A stretch of 6,636 bases of DNA from an uncultured Mycoplasmatota bacterium. GTDB taxonomy: Bacteria > Bacillota_I > Bacilli_A > RF39 > UBA660. The stretch covers positions 1 to 6,636 of the forward strand of contig CAMJMP010000048.1 in the NCBI GenBank assembly GCA_946407055.1, in the 5' to 3' direction. The translations under genes were made by a program, and so were the position numbers. Below the pieces are notes generated by a model. That model searched no databases and was not told the DNA's origin. It saw only the letters and a program-made list of their open reading frames with translations. Each line of letters opens with the position of its first letter. The stretch's first letter is position 1. Shown piece by piece: positions 1-6,028 of the stretch.

Positions 1-476
1 TCACCAGTAGTTCCTTCAATATCTAATTTCATATCAGCAAATGATTCTACTTCAATATCCCCTGTAGTAGTTCTTACTTTAATTGTTTTATCATAATTTT
101 TAGGTACTTTTACAATTACTCTATTTCTCTTACCACCAAAATTAAATGACTTTTTCTTGGCGTTTAATTTGATTTGTAATTGATTATCTTCTTCTTTGAT
201 GAAGTAGTTTTCTGAATCTTCTGAATATAATTCTACTTTTATTTTATCTTCTGAATTTTCTTCTACGAAGATATCTCCTATATCACTTGTAATATATATA
301 TCTTCTATGTTTTCTATTTCTTTAGAATCTATTAAGTTTTCTGAGTAACCCATGTTGAAGAAACTAAATATATTAAATTTTGTATTTCCATTTAATAATA
401 GTATAAATACACCAGTAACAAATACTGTTATAAGTGATAATAATATTATTAATGTTATTGCTATACCTTTATTCAT
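1..476 (-). CDS. DUF4097 family membrane-anchored beta-repeat protein (3' end cut by window edge)
   Basis: I translated this frame from the sequence; 158 codons plus two bases are visible and the end lies beyond base 1. A short basic N-terminus (MNKG) is followed by one hydrophobic helix at residues 5-28, a membrane anchor or uncleaved signal. An extracytoplasmic part rich in Asp and Glu follows, with repeated short strands containing T-x-x-GD-I turns: SDIGDIFVEE at 64-73, TTTGDIEVES at 136-145, and EGTTG at 154-158. This recurring pattern is typical of DUF4097 (putative adhesin-like, beta-solenoid) proteins, a family that includes LiaG-type envelope-stress-associated proteins of Firmicutes. 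I chose the ATG at 476 because AAGGA (482-486) lies 5 nt upstream; the ATG at 482 has no spacing to that site. The gene overlaps the end of the upstream regulator by 8 nt, which suggests translational coupling. No enzyme activity is expected; the molecular function is unknown. Confidence 0.85.
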   Translation of the reverse strand, partial: MNKGIAITLIILLSLITVFVTGVFILLLNGNTKFNIFSFFNMGYSENLIDSKEIENIEDIYITSDIGDIFVEENSEDKIKVELYSEDSENYFIKEEDNQLQIKLNAKKKSFNFGGKRNRVIVKVPKNYDKTIKVRTTTGDIEVESFADMKLDIEGTTG

Positions 477-1095
477 TTTCATCCTTCTTTTCTTTATTAG
501 AACTAATAAGCATTATTAGTTTTACGATTGCTTTTACTAATCCTAAGATTAAGAAGATCATCCATGTAATATGCCATGCCATTGTCATAAATGAAACAAC
601 TAAATAAATTGTTACACCTAGGATATCGATGATTTCCATTACTTGTTTTTGAATATTGTCTTCTTTTTCGTTTTTTGGTTTTTCTGATTCATTACTATAG
701 TAAATACCATTATAAATTAATAAACCAGTTCCTAAAGCAATAAAACCAAAGAATACTGACACACCTAAGATTGGTTTATCAAGTCCTCCAGCTAATGCAA
801 TTATAGAAATTATCGCAAATATATATAACATTACAGCTATTGCTATATTTCTTGCAAAATTACTTTTTACATTCTCCTTTTTAGCTTCTCGTATGTTTTG
901 GTTGCCAGTTAATAATTCATCTGATGTAATTCCAAAATACTCACATAATGGAATAATTTTATCAAAATCAGGTTGTGATTGATCAGTCTCCCATTTTGAT
1001 ATAGTTTGTCTAGATACATCTAGTACATTAGCAAGATCTTCTTGCGAAATATTTCTTTCTTTTCTTAGTTTTAACAATCTTTCTCCAATTGTCAT
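469..1095 (-). CDS. XRE (Cro/CI) family helix-turn-helix regulator with four C-terminal membrane helices
   Basis: The protein is 208 residues long. Residues 3-62 form an HTH_3 domain: RLLKLRKERNISQEDLA, then a recognition region with SRQTISKWE (28-36) and the typical closing DELLTGN (59-65). A charged linker (66-80) leads to a hydrophobic half with helices at about 83-102, 108-128, 155-173 and 175-197, ending in a Lys/Glu-rich tail. It is therefore probably a DNA-binding protein held at the inner face of the membrane. An in-frame ATG six codons upstream (1113) lacks a ribosome site, whereas the ATG at 1095 has GAGGTGA five bases before it, so I use 1095. The downstream DUF4097 gene overlaps by 8 nt, and the two are likely co-transcribed. 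An inverted repeat in the promoter is a candidate autoregulatory site. The DNA-binding role is secure; the signal sensed and the targets are inference. Confidence 0.93.
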   Translation of the reverse strand: MTIGERLLKLRKERNISQEDLANVLDVSRQTISKWETDQSQPDFDKIIPLCEYFGITSDELLTGNQNIREAKKENVKSNFARNIAIAVMLYIFAIISIIALAGGLDKPILGVSVFFGFIALGTGLLIYNGIYYSNESEKPKNEKEDNIQKQVMEIIDILGVTIYLVVSFMTMAWHITWMIFLILGLVKAIVKLIMLISSNKEKKDENE

Positions 1096-1100
1096 ACTAA

Positions 1101-1107
1101 TCACCTC
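1101..1107 (-). promoter_or_regulatory. Ribosome binding site deciding the start of the XRE regulator
   Basis: On the minus strand this reads GAGGTGA, with 5 nt between it and the ATG at 1095. It lies inside the six-codon extension that would result from starting at 1113, which argues that the upstream ATG is not the start. Confidence 0.8.
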
Positions 1108-1145
1108 TTTCATGCCATAAATTATAGTTCTTTTTCTGGTTGCGT

Positions 1146-1174
1146 TCTATATAGTTGACTTGGAAATTTGTCAA
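1146..1174 (-). promoter_or_regulatory. Candidate sigma-A promoter of the XRE/DUF4097 unit
   Basis: The minus strand shows a perfect -35 box TTGACA (1169-1174), a 17-nt spacer and a moderate -10 box TATAGA (1146-1151). Transcription would start near 1139, giving a leader of about 45 nt before the regulator. The -35 box and spacer are covered by an inverted repeat, which fits repression. The promoter is predicted from consensus only; another -10-like element lies upstream at 1204-1212. Confidence 0.55.
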
Positions 1175-1176
1175 CT
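1153..1176. promoter_or_regulatory. Perfect inverted repeat, candidate operator for the XRE regulator
   Basis: The two arms are AGTTGAC (1153-1159) and GTCAACT (1170-1176), exact reverse complements separated by 10 nt. The repeat covers the -35 box and most of the spacer of the candidate promoter, so a bound dimer would block RNA polymerase. A two-fold symmetric site next to an XRE gene is the usual arrangement for autorepression. The arms are AT-rich and have no U-tract after them, so a terminator is unlikely. Binding by this regulator is inferred. Confidence 0.55.
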
Positions 1177-1203
1177 TTGGATAACATTTCATTGCTTTTT
1201 ACT

Positions 1204-1212
1204 ATTATAACA
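1204..1212 (-). promoter_or_regulatory. Alternative extended -10 element upstream of the XRE gene
   Basis: The minus strand reads TGTTATAAT, a perfect extended -10 (TGnTATAAT) at 1204-1212. No good -35 box lies 17 nt upstream; the region reads as a loose TGAAAA-like sequence. If used, the transcript would begin near 1197 and the inverted repeat would fall within the first 50 nt of the transcribed region. The choice between this and the downstream promoter cannot be made from sequence alone. Confidence 0.35.
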
Positions 1213-1242
1213 CCTATTTTTTAAGAATTTTCATTTATTCAT

Positions 1243-1265
1243 AAAAAAAGACTATTGCTAGTCTT
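1243..1265 (-). terminator. Rho-independent terminator of the diguanylate cyclase gene
   Basis: On the minus strand AAGACTA, a GCAA tetraloop of GNRA type, and TAGTCTT form a perfect 7-bp stem (1248-1265). A run of T residues follows (1243-1247). The stem begins inside the TAA stop codon (1264-1266) of the GGDEF gene, so termination is immediately after translation. It separates this gene from the XRE unit. The stem is short and AT-rich, so efficiency is uncertain. Confidence 0.8.
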
Positions 1266-2286
1266 ATTTTCTTCTTTCTAATCCATGTACTGCATACATT
1301 TCTTTTTTATCTTCTTCCATTATGGCATCTGCAGCATCATATGTATCTTTAAATACTGTTCCTGGTATATGTTCTACTACACCAACATTTAAACCAATTG
1401 GTTCGTCTTGCTTCATTCCTAAATCTATAAGTGCTACTTCTTTCGCTGCTACAGAAGCTTTTAGTTTTGTAAGTTCAATATTTTCTCTTGTGATAACAGC
1501 AAATTCGTCACCGCCGATTCTATATACACAGTCACCAGTTTCTTTATATGTTTCTGTTCCATCATCGTTTAATGTTACTTTGTATTTTGGCCAGTATTTA
1601 TTTAGTATCTTAGCTGTTTCACTTATGTATTTATCTCCTAATGAGTGATTGTAAGCATCATTAACATGTTTTAGTCTAAATAAATCGAAGATACCATATA
1701 CAACTCCTTTTTGATTTATATCGAAGCCTTCAATTACTCTTTCATATGAATTTCTATTGTCTAAACCAGTTAAGACATCTAAACTCATTGCTTGAGTATT
1801 TTTCTCGTAACTTTCTGCCCTTTTTATTATTATACGGAATGTCTCTTTTACTTTATCCCAGAAATCCGGATCTAGTGTTTTTGGTTCTGTATAATTATTA
1901 ATTGATATTATATATTCTCCATCGTTAGTATTAAAATTGATTAACATCATATTTTTTAATATTTCTGATGCATTTGCTAAATCTAAATTAAATGTTCCTT
2001 TTTTCTCTGCTAAAGGAGAAGTTTTATTTACTATACAACTTATTGTTTTTATTGTTTCAGGCATTGGAACATCGCTTTTTTTATAGACATAAGTCCCATC
2101 TTCCTTTTTCTTGTATAAAACTATGTTTCCAGATTGTAAATATTGTCTTAATAGATTTAATGATGTATTTAAACCTTCACTTACGTTATCTGTTTTAAGT
2201 GATTGCATCATTAATTCATATAGAAGGTAATATTCATCACGTTTTAATAAATCTATTTCTGGTGCTGTAACATTTTCTAATGCCAT
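1264..2286 (-). CDS. Diguanylate cyclase with N-terminal GAF-like sensor region and GGDEF domain
   Basis: This 340-residue, probably soluble protein would join two GTP into cyclic di-GMP. Residues 1-160 have no membrane helix and resemble a GAF-type sensor region in length and pattern, though I cannot assign it firmly. The GGDEF domain runs from about 166 to 340. It opens with DVLTGLDNRNSYE (170-182), has the metal/substrate residues D201, N209 and D218, and carries an intact RIGGDEF at 256-262. Departures from the norm are F203 in the usual DxD/DLN position, about 20 extra residues (231-251) before GGDEF, E249 instead of the Arg of the RxxD inhibitory site (D252 is kept), and ME (323-324) where MY is usual near the C-terminus. 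The ATG at 2286 has AAAGGAG 8 nt upstream; a GTG at 2295 overlaps that site and is not used. The gene is a single unit with its own promoter and terminator. Confidence 0.93.
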   Translation of the reverse strand: MALENVTAPEIDLLKRDEYYLLYELMMQSLKTDNVSEGLNTSLNLLRQYLQSGNIVLYKKKEDGTYVYKKSDVPMPETIKTISCIVNKTSPLAEKKGTFNLDLANASEILKNMMLINFNTNDGEYIISINNYTEPKTLDPDFWDKVKETFRIIIKRAESYEKNTQAMSLDVLTGLDNRNSYERVIEGFDINQKGVVYGIFDLFRLKHVNDAYNHSLGDKYISETAKILNKYWPKYKVTLNDDGTETYKETGDCVYRIGGDEFAVITRENIELTKLKASVAAKEVALIDLGMKQDEPIGLNVGVVEHIPGTVFKDTYDAADAIMEEDKKEMYAVHGLERRK

Positions 2287-2294
2287 ACTAAACA

Positions 2295-2301
2295 CTCCTT
2301 T
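2295..2301 (-). promoter_or_regulatory. Ribosome binding site of the GGDEF gene
   Basis: The minus strand reads AAAGGAG with 8 nt before the ATG at 2286. Its last base overlaps an in-frame GTG (2293-2295), which rules that GTG out as the start and shortens the open frame by three codons. Confidence 0.8.
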
Positions 2302-2312
2302 ATTCTATATAT

Positions 2313-2321
2313 ATTTTATCA
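2313..2321 (-). promoter_or_regulatory. Candidate extended -10 promoter element of the GGDEF gene
   Basis: The minus strand reads TGATAAAAT, an extended -10 with five of six matches to TATAAT. The region 17 nt upstream has no good -35 box. A start near 2306 would give a leader of about 20 nt with the ribosome site just inside it. A promoter is expected here because a terminator lies directly upstream and no other gene could supply transcription. Confidence 0.4.
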
Positions 2322-2366
2322 TAGATTTGGGTGGTTTATGTTATTACCTTAGTTTTACTTTACATT

Positions 2367-2393
2367 AAAAAAAGACTTTTTAAAGTCCTTTTT
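2367..2393 (-). terminator. Rho-independent terminator of the ABC transporter operon
   Basis: On the minus strand AAAAGGACTT, a TAAA loop, and AAGTCTTTTT form a stem of up to 10 bp with one G-U pair; the T run continues to 2367. The TAA stop of the long permease (2392-2394) is part of the stem. The mirror-image A and T runs mean it could also work on the plus strand, where no gene was found. It closes the operon ahead of the GGDEF gene. Confidence 0.85.
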
Positions 2394-4017
2394 AAACAGT
2401 TAGATTATTGAAATCTTTAACTCCTTTATTAATTAAGTATATATATAATAATATATCTATTAATAAGAATACTCCTGTAAATGATACTAGCAATATAATT
2501 GCACTAACTTTTTTGATTAGTTTTACTAATACTATTACAAATGTAACAACCAATATCATTCCGATCATTACTGATACAAATGAACTAACACTTTGTTTTA
2601 CGACTTCTGCACTTGTTTCAGCATCTAATTTAGGATACTTAAGGTTTACTATTAAACCAATTAAATGAGATGCTAATGGCAAGATGATTGATGCAGCTAA
2701 TAATAGTAATATTTCTAGAATATTAGTTTTAAATTTAATAAATAATATAATATCACCTATTATCATTGCTGGTGTAGTTAGTAATAAACTAGAATAGATC
2801 TTTGCCATTAAGATTTCTTTTGTACTAACTGGTAATGATTTTAGAATGTTTATCTTTCTTCCTTCTAGACTTATTACAGAACTTGTAATTGATGTCATGA
2901 AAGAAGTAAGTGCTATTAATGTGAATATTAATAGTGATTTATTATTAGTAACAAATTCCATTGGTAAATTGAAACCAGTTTCTGGATTTGTTAAAAGTGT
3001 AATCATTGAATCGTATCTAATACAAATCATTACTGCAAGTAAGATAAATAAGACCAAGGCAAAGCCAGCATTGATTATGAAAACTGGTGTTTTAAAAAAG
3101 ATGTTGAATTCTTTTTTGATTAATGATTGTGTTGGAGTCTTTGTTGCTATTTTTACCTTTTCTATTTTAGTTGATTTATTTGTGCTTACATTCTTTAATC
3201 TTGAATTAATTTTGAAATAGAATTTGCTTAATACAAAGATGAATAATACAAATATAGCTAGATTAATTAATATAAATTTAATTAAATCTACTGCATTAAA
3301 ATCTGTAACCAGTTTAGAATATACTCCGGCTGGATAATAGACTTTTGTAATAAAATCATTTATGCTTGTTGCGTGTTTTGCTATGTAATTAAACATGTCT
3401 TCTATATTATAAGATACGAATAGCATTCCTATTAAGAAAAGTGTACTTATAATTATTTGAGCAGCATTTTTGAATCTAAATCTACTTGATATACTTGATA
3501 TTATTGCTGCTAATATACAAGATATAATGATTGGTATTATAGGTAGTAAGAATAACATTAAGATACTTGTTAAATAATAAGTCCAAGTAATGTTTTCTCC
3601 CCATCTTATATAAGCAATCATAGTTGGTAGTAAGAAAATTGTATTAAAAATCAACTCAAATACATAGAATTTGAATATTCTAATAAATAATACTGTACTT
3701 CTTTCAATTGGTAATGATAGTAATAATTGATCATCTTTACAATTAAATATTAATGGTCCTGCTTTATAGATACCTTCTATAATAGTTATTATAGAGATTG
3801 AAAAAGCAAATAATGCTAGCAGAATGTATTCTATGTTTAGAGGATCGACTTTTTCATACATTGTATTAGCCATTCCCCAAAGCATAAACATTAAATATAA
3901 ACCGATTAAGGTTGGTAATAAAGAACTACTCTTTTTACCTTCTTTTTTACTTCTTATCTTAAAGACATTCATTCCACTAGTCATGGAAGCTTTAATTAAT
4001 GAATATAGTTTTTTCAT
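2392..4017 (-). CDS. ABC transporter permease, two-half 12-helix type
   Basis: This 541-residue integral membrane protein is very likely the membrane partner of the ATPase encoded just upstream. Twelve hydrophobic segments are visible, about six per half: near 33-53, 62-82, 112-134, 148-172, 185-205, 243-264, then 313-333, 361-381, 411-426, 433-457, 481-498 and 505-529. A polar Lys/Thr-rich loop at about 270-300 joins the halves. A motif of type K-x-x-LLxSLPI-x-R-x-x-V-L-x-x-R-I at 94-116 recurs as K-x-x-ILKSLPV-x-T-K-E-I-L-x-A-K at 388-406. This indicates two related halves, as expected for the putative ABC exporter permeases (ABC_tran_2-like). The start codon overlaps the ATPase stop as ATGA, and AGAGGA lies 6 nt upstream within the ATPase gene, so translation is probably coupled. 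The exported substrate cannot be told from sequence. Confidence 0.9.
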   Translation of the reverse strand: MKKLYSLIKASMTSGMNVFKIRSKKEGKKSSSLLPTLIGLYLMFMLWGMANTMYEKVDPLNIEYILLALFAFSISIITIIEGIYKAGPLIFNCKDDQLLLSLPIERSTVLFIRIFKFYVFELIFNTIFLLPTMIAYIRWGENITWTYYLTSILMLFLLPIIPIIISCILAAIISSISSRFRFKNAAQIIISTLFLIGMLFVSYNIEDMFNYIAKHATSINDFITKVYYPAGVYSKLVTDFNAVDLIKFILINLAIFVLFIFVLSKFYFKINSRLKNVSTNKSTKIEKVKIATKTPTQSLIKKEFNIFFKTPVFIINAGFALVLFILLAVMICIRYDSMITLLTNPETGFNLPMEFVTNNKSLLIFTLIALTSFMTSITSSVISLEGRKINILKSLPVSTKEILMAKIYSSLLLTTPAMIIGDIILFIKFKTNILEILLLLAASIILPLASHLIGLIVNLKYPKLDAETSAEVVKQSVSSFVSVMIGMILVVTFVIVLVKLIKKVSAIILLVSFTGVFLLIDILLYIYLINKGVKDFNNLTV

Positions 4018-4724
4018 TCTTTATCCTCTAATTCCATGAAGACATTTTCTAGAGATTTATCTCCTTTAATTTGTTTCATGCTTCCACTTTTTACTAACTT
4101 ACCATTTTTAATAATTGCTACTTTAGAGCAAAGTTTTTCAGCTACATCTAAGATATGAGTTGAATAGAAGATAATTTTACCTTCTTTAACCATTTCGTTT
4201 AATACTTCTTTTATCTCGAATACTGCTTTTGGATCTAAACCTACGAATGGTTCATCCATAATAAGTATTTTTGGATCATGAGCTAAGGCAGATATTAATA
4301 CTATTTTTTGTTTCATACCGTGAGAATAACTATCAATAGTATCATTTAACTTATCTTCCATTCCGAATAATTTGGAATATTTTTTGATATTCTTTTTTCT
4401 TGTTTCTTCGTCTACTTCATACATATCACAGATGAAATCAATATAATCAATTGCTTTCATTTGCTCATATGTCTCTGGATTATCAGGAACAAATGCCATT
4501 AATTTTTTACAAGCTACTGGTTCATCTTTAATTGATTTACCATCTATTAGTATTTCACCTTCATCAAAGTCATGAATTCCTACTATTGCTTTAATTAGTG
4601 TTGTCTTACCTGCTCCATTATGACCAATAAAAGCAAATATTTCTCCATCTTCTACAGTAAATGATACATTGTCTACTGCTATTTTTTTACCGTATTTTTT
4701 TGTTACGTTTTTAATTTCTATCAT
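4014..4724 (-). CDS. ABC transporter ATP-binding protein (EcsA/BcrA-like)
   Basis: This complete 236-residue nucleotide-binding subunit would hydrolyse ATP at the cytoplasmic face of the membrane. All motifs are present: Walker A GHNGAGKTT at 34-42, signature YSHGMKQK at 133-140, Walker B ILIMDEP at 153-159 with catalytic E158, D-loop GLDP at 162-165, and switch H190 in STH. The Q-loop position reads VPDNPETY (79-86), with Asp instead of Gln. A PD-x-P-x-x-Y form is common in the EcsA/BcrA-like branch, so this is probably a family trait rather than a defect. The start has GAGGTG 5 nt upstream; the stop of the acetyltransferase lies 12 nt before the start codon. The 3' end overlaps the 12-helix permease by 4 nt, which makes that protein its most likely partner. 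The substrate is unknown. Confidence 0.96.
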   Translation of the reverse strand: MIEIKNVTKKYGKKIAVDNVSFTVEDGEIFAFIGHNGAGKTTLIKAIVGIHDFDEGEILIDGKSIKDEPVACKKLMAFVPDNPETYEQMKAIDYIDFICDMYEVDEETRKKNIKKYSKLFGMEDKLNDTIDSYSHGMKQKIVLISALAHDPKILIMDEPFVGLDPKAVFEIKEVLNEMVKEGKIIFYSTHILDVAEKLCSKVAIIKNGKLVKSGSMKQIKGDKSLENVFMELEDKE

Positions 4725-4736
4725 TGTTACACCTCT

Positions 4737-5213
4737 TTAGTTACTTTTAAATATAAATACGTCTTCTACTCCATCATTTTTAACTTCATAATTACCTTTT
4801 GTATACTCGTTTATGATGTTTTTCCAGAATGAATAAGCAATTGGGTTATTCTCCATTGGTTGGACTTCCCAGTCGCCTTTAAACATGTTAAAAATGTCAT
4901 ATGCTACTTGTTTTCCAATATGATTTCTTCTATATCTAGGTAATATTAGGAATTCAGCAATACATTTACCTGTCTTATTGAATTTCAAGTTCTCATTTAC
5001 GAATACCATACCTAAATAATCATTATTATTCTTTATAAAATAAGCGTTACGACTTGGTTCAGTAAAGTATTTATCAAACCACTTGTATTCGTAGATACAA
5101 TCTTCATTAATATCATTATCGATGTATTGAGATCCATCATATAACGCATACTGTAAAAGACGATATAATTTGTCTTTGTCTTTCTCTGTTGCTTCTACTA
5201 TTTGATATTCCAC
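4737..5213 (-). CDS. GNAT family N-acetyltransferase
   Basis: This 158-residue protein would transfer an acetyl group from acetyl-CoA to an amine. The GNAT core is visible: strand 4 with IAEFLILPRYR (85-95), the pyrophosphate-binding loop RRNHIGK (95-101) followed by helix 3, and the late motif NPIAYSFWKNII (123-134). The N-terminal half (YALYDGSQYI, then KWFDKYF) resembles a group of predicted acetyltransferases of the COG5628 kind; the acceptor is unknown. The start is GTG at 5213: AAAAGGAG (5223-5230) is 9 nt upstream, and the nearest upstream alternative (TTG at 5222) abuts that site. It sits in the ABC operon, 15 nt after the six-helix permease and 12 nt before the next ATPase. The position suggests a role linked to the transported compound, for example modification or self-protection, but that is inference; it may simply be co-transcribed. 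Confidence 0.92.
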   Translation of the reverse strand: MEYQIVEATEKDKDKLYRLLQYALYDGSQYIDNDINEDCIYEYKWFDKYFTEPSRNAYFIKNNNDYLGMVFVNENLKFNKTGKCIAEFLILPRYRRNHIGKQVAYDIFNMFKGDWEVQPMENNPIAYSFWKNIINEYTKGNYEVKNDGVEDVFIFKSN

Positions 5214-5222
5214 CTATGCCAA

Positions 5223-5230
5223 CTCCTTTT
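5223..5230 (-). promoter_or_regulatory. Ribosome binding site supporting the GTG start of the acetyltransferase
   Basis: The minus strand reads AAAAGGAG directly after, and overlapping, the TAA stop of the upstream permease (5229-5231). It is 9 nt from the GTG at 5213. No ATG lies between it and the acetyltransferase reading frame, so GTG is the only well-placed start. Confidence 0.75.
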
Positions 5231-6020
5231 ATACTAATTCTTTCTTATTATATCTTATATATGTTCCTACAATAAATGCTATTGTAATTGCTATACTAAT
5301 TAATACCATCATAGGGTTGATTCTTAATTTTGATATGACATTTCTTACATCAGATAATGTATAAATAGTAAAATATTTTAAGAATTTAGCTTTTTCTGTC
5401 ATATCAGATAAAATATTAATTATGTAAAATATAAATACTAAACCTAGACTTATTCCTAAAGTCTTTTTTGTTTTATGCATGAATGTAGATATAAATAGAT
5501 TTATTGAATATAATGGCAATGCAATTAATACTGGTGTAATACTTAATAAAAGATATTCTTTATGAGAGAAATCTCCACCAGATAGAAGTGCTATATAATT
5601 AGTAAGACTAATAATTAATATCATTAATAAAATGAATAAAATACTAACTATTATTTTGCTAGTTATAATCTTAGATCTTTTCATTGGTAAAGTACCAAGA
5701 TATTCAATAGTCTTTTCACTTTCTTCTACTAGCAAAATATTACTACCTAAGATTGAAGCATAAATTCCAATTATCATTAGTAAGAATGTAAATCCTTCAG
5801 TTTTAAACCAACCATAATAAGAAGACATAGAAGCCATATCCATATTGAAAGCTTTTAGTATTTCTGGAGAAAAGACTTTCATTAATTCGTCCATGCTTTT
5901 CATTGTATCATCTGTTATAACATGAGGATATAGAATAGCTACACCTAAATATAATAATGTAATTATTAAAGTCCATATAATAAAACCTTTAAGGTAAGTT
6001 TTAATTTCTTTTCTTATCAT
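5229..6020 (-). CDS. ABC-2 type transporter permease, six-helix
   Basis: This 263-residue membrane protein has six predicted helices near 12-31, 76-97, 123-148, 155-177, 186-206 and 235-255. A long extracytoplasmic loop (32-75), rich in Met and charged residues, lies between helices 1 and 2. After helix 2 comes the EE-x-E-KTIEYLGTLPMKRSKI stretch (99-118), the cytoplasmic coupling element seen in ABC-2 permeases of the NatB/BcrB-like type (E-E-x-x-x-T-I-E-x-L-x-x-x-P-x-x-R). The ATG at 6020 has AGGTG 5 nt upstream, overlapping the TAG stop of the preceding ATPase, and the gap between the genes is 8 nt. The directly upstream ATPase is the likely partner. As a single six-helix protein it would act as a homodimer, unlike the fused permease later in the operon. 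The substrate is unknown. Confidence 0.92.
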   Translation of the reverse strand: MIRKEIKTYLKGFIIWTLIITLLYLGVAILYPHVITDDTMKSMDELMKVFSPEILKAFNMDMASMSSYYGWFKTEGFTFLLMIIGIYASILGSNILLVEESEKTIEYLGTLPMKRSKIITSKIIVSILFILLMILIISLTNYIALLSGGDFSHKEYLLLSITPVLIALPLYSINLFISTFMHKTKKTLGISLGLVFIFYIINILSDMTEKAKFLKYFTIYTLSDVRNVISKLRINPMMVLISIAITIAFIVGTYIRYNKKELV

Positions 6021-6028
6021 GTTATCAC

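Noticed and set aside
1322..1648. Plus-strand open frame of 108 codons opposite the GGDEF gene
   Set aside because: It is fully antisense to the conserved GGDEF domain, its product is a Ser/Phe-rich composition typical of a shadow frame, and no family is recognised.
2287..2391. Possible riboswitch or small RNA between the ABC operon and the GGDEF gene
   Set aside because: The 105 nt are filled by the terminator, promoter and ribosome site; there is no room for a cyclic di-GMP aptamer and no conserved aptamer motif is visible.
2846..3220. Plus-strand open frame of 124 codons opposite the long permease
   Set aside because: It lies within a well-supported membrane protein gene; the hydrophobic character mirrors the AT-rich antisense of helix codons. 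No independent promoter or terminator was seen.
4014..4017. Use of TGA as tryptophan (Mycoplasma-type code)
   Set aside because: TGA acts as the stop of the ATPase in a classic ATGA overlap, and the Trp codon inspected (in the acetyltransferase) is TGG, so the standard bacterial code applies.
3824..4039. Plus-strand open frame of 71 codons spanning the ATPase/permease junction
   Set aside because: It is antisense to two real genes and has no recognisable domain.
4682..4701. Two runs of seven A (minus strand) near the start of the ATPase gene, one in an A-AAA-AAA slippery arrangement, as a phase-variation or frameshift switch
   Set aside because: Lys-Lys codon pairs give such runs often in AT-rich genomes; there is no stimulatory structure evident, and a -1 shift has no obvious useful product.
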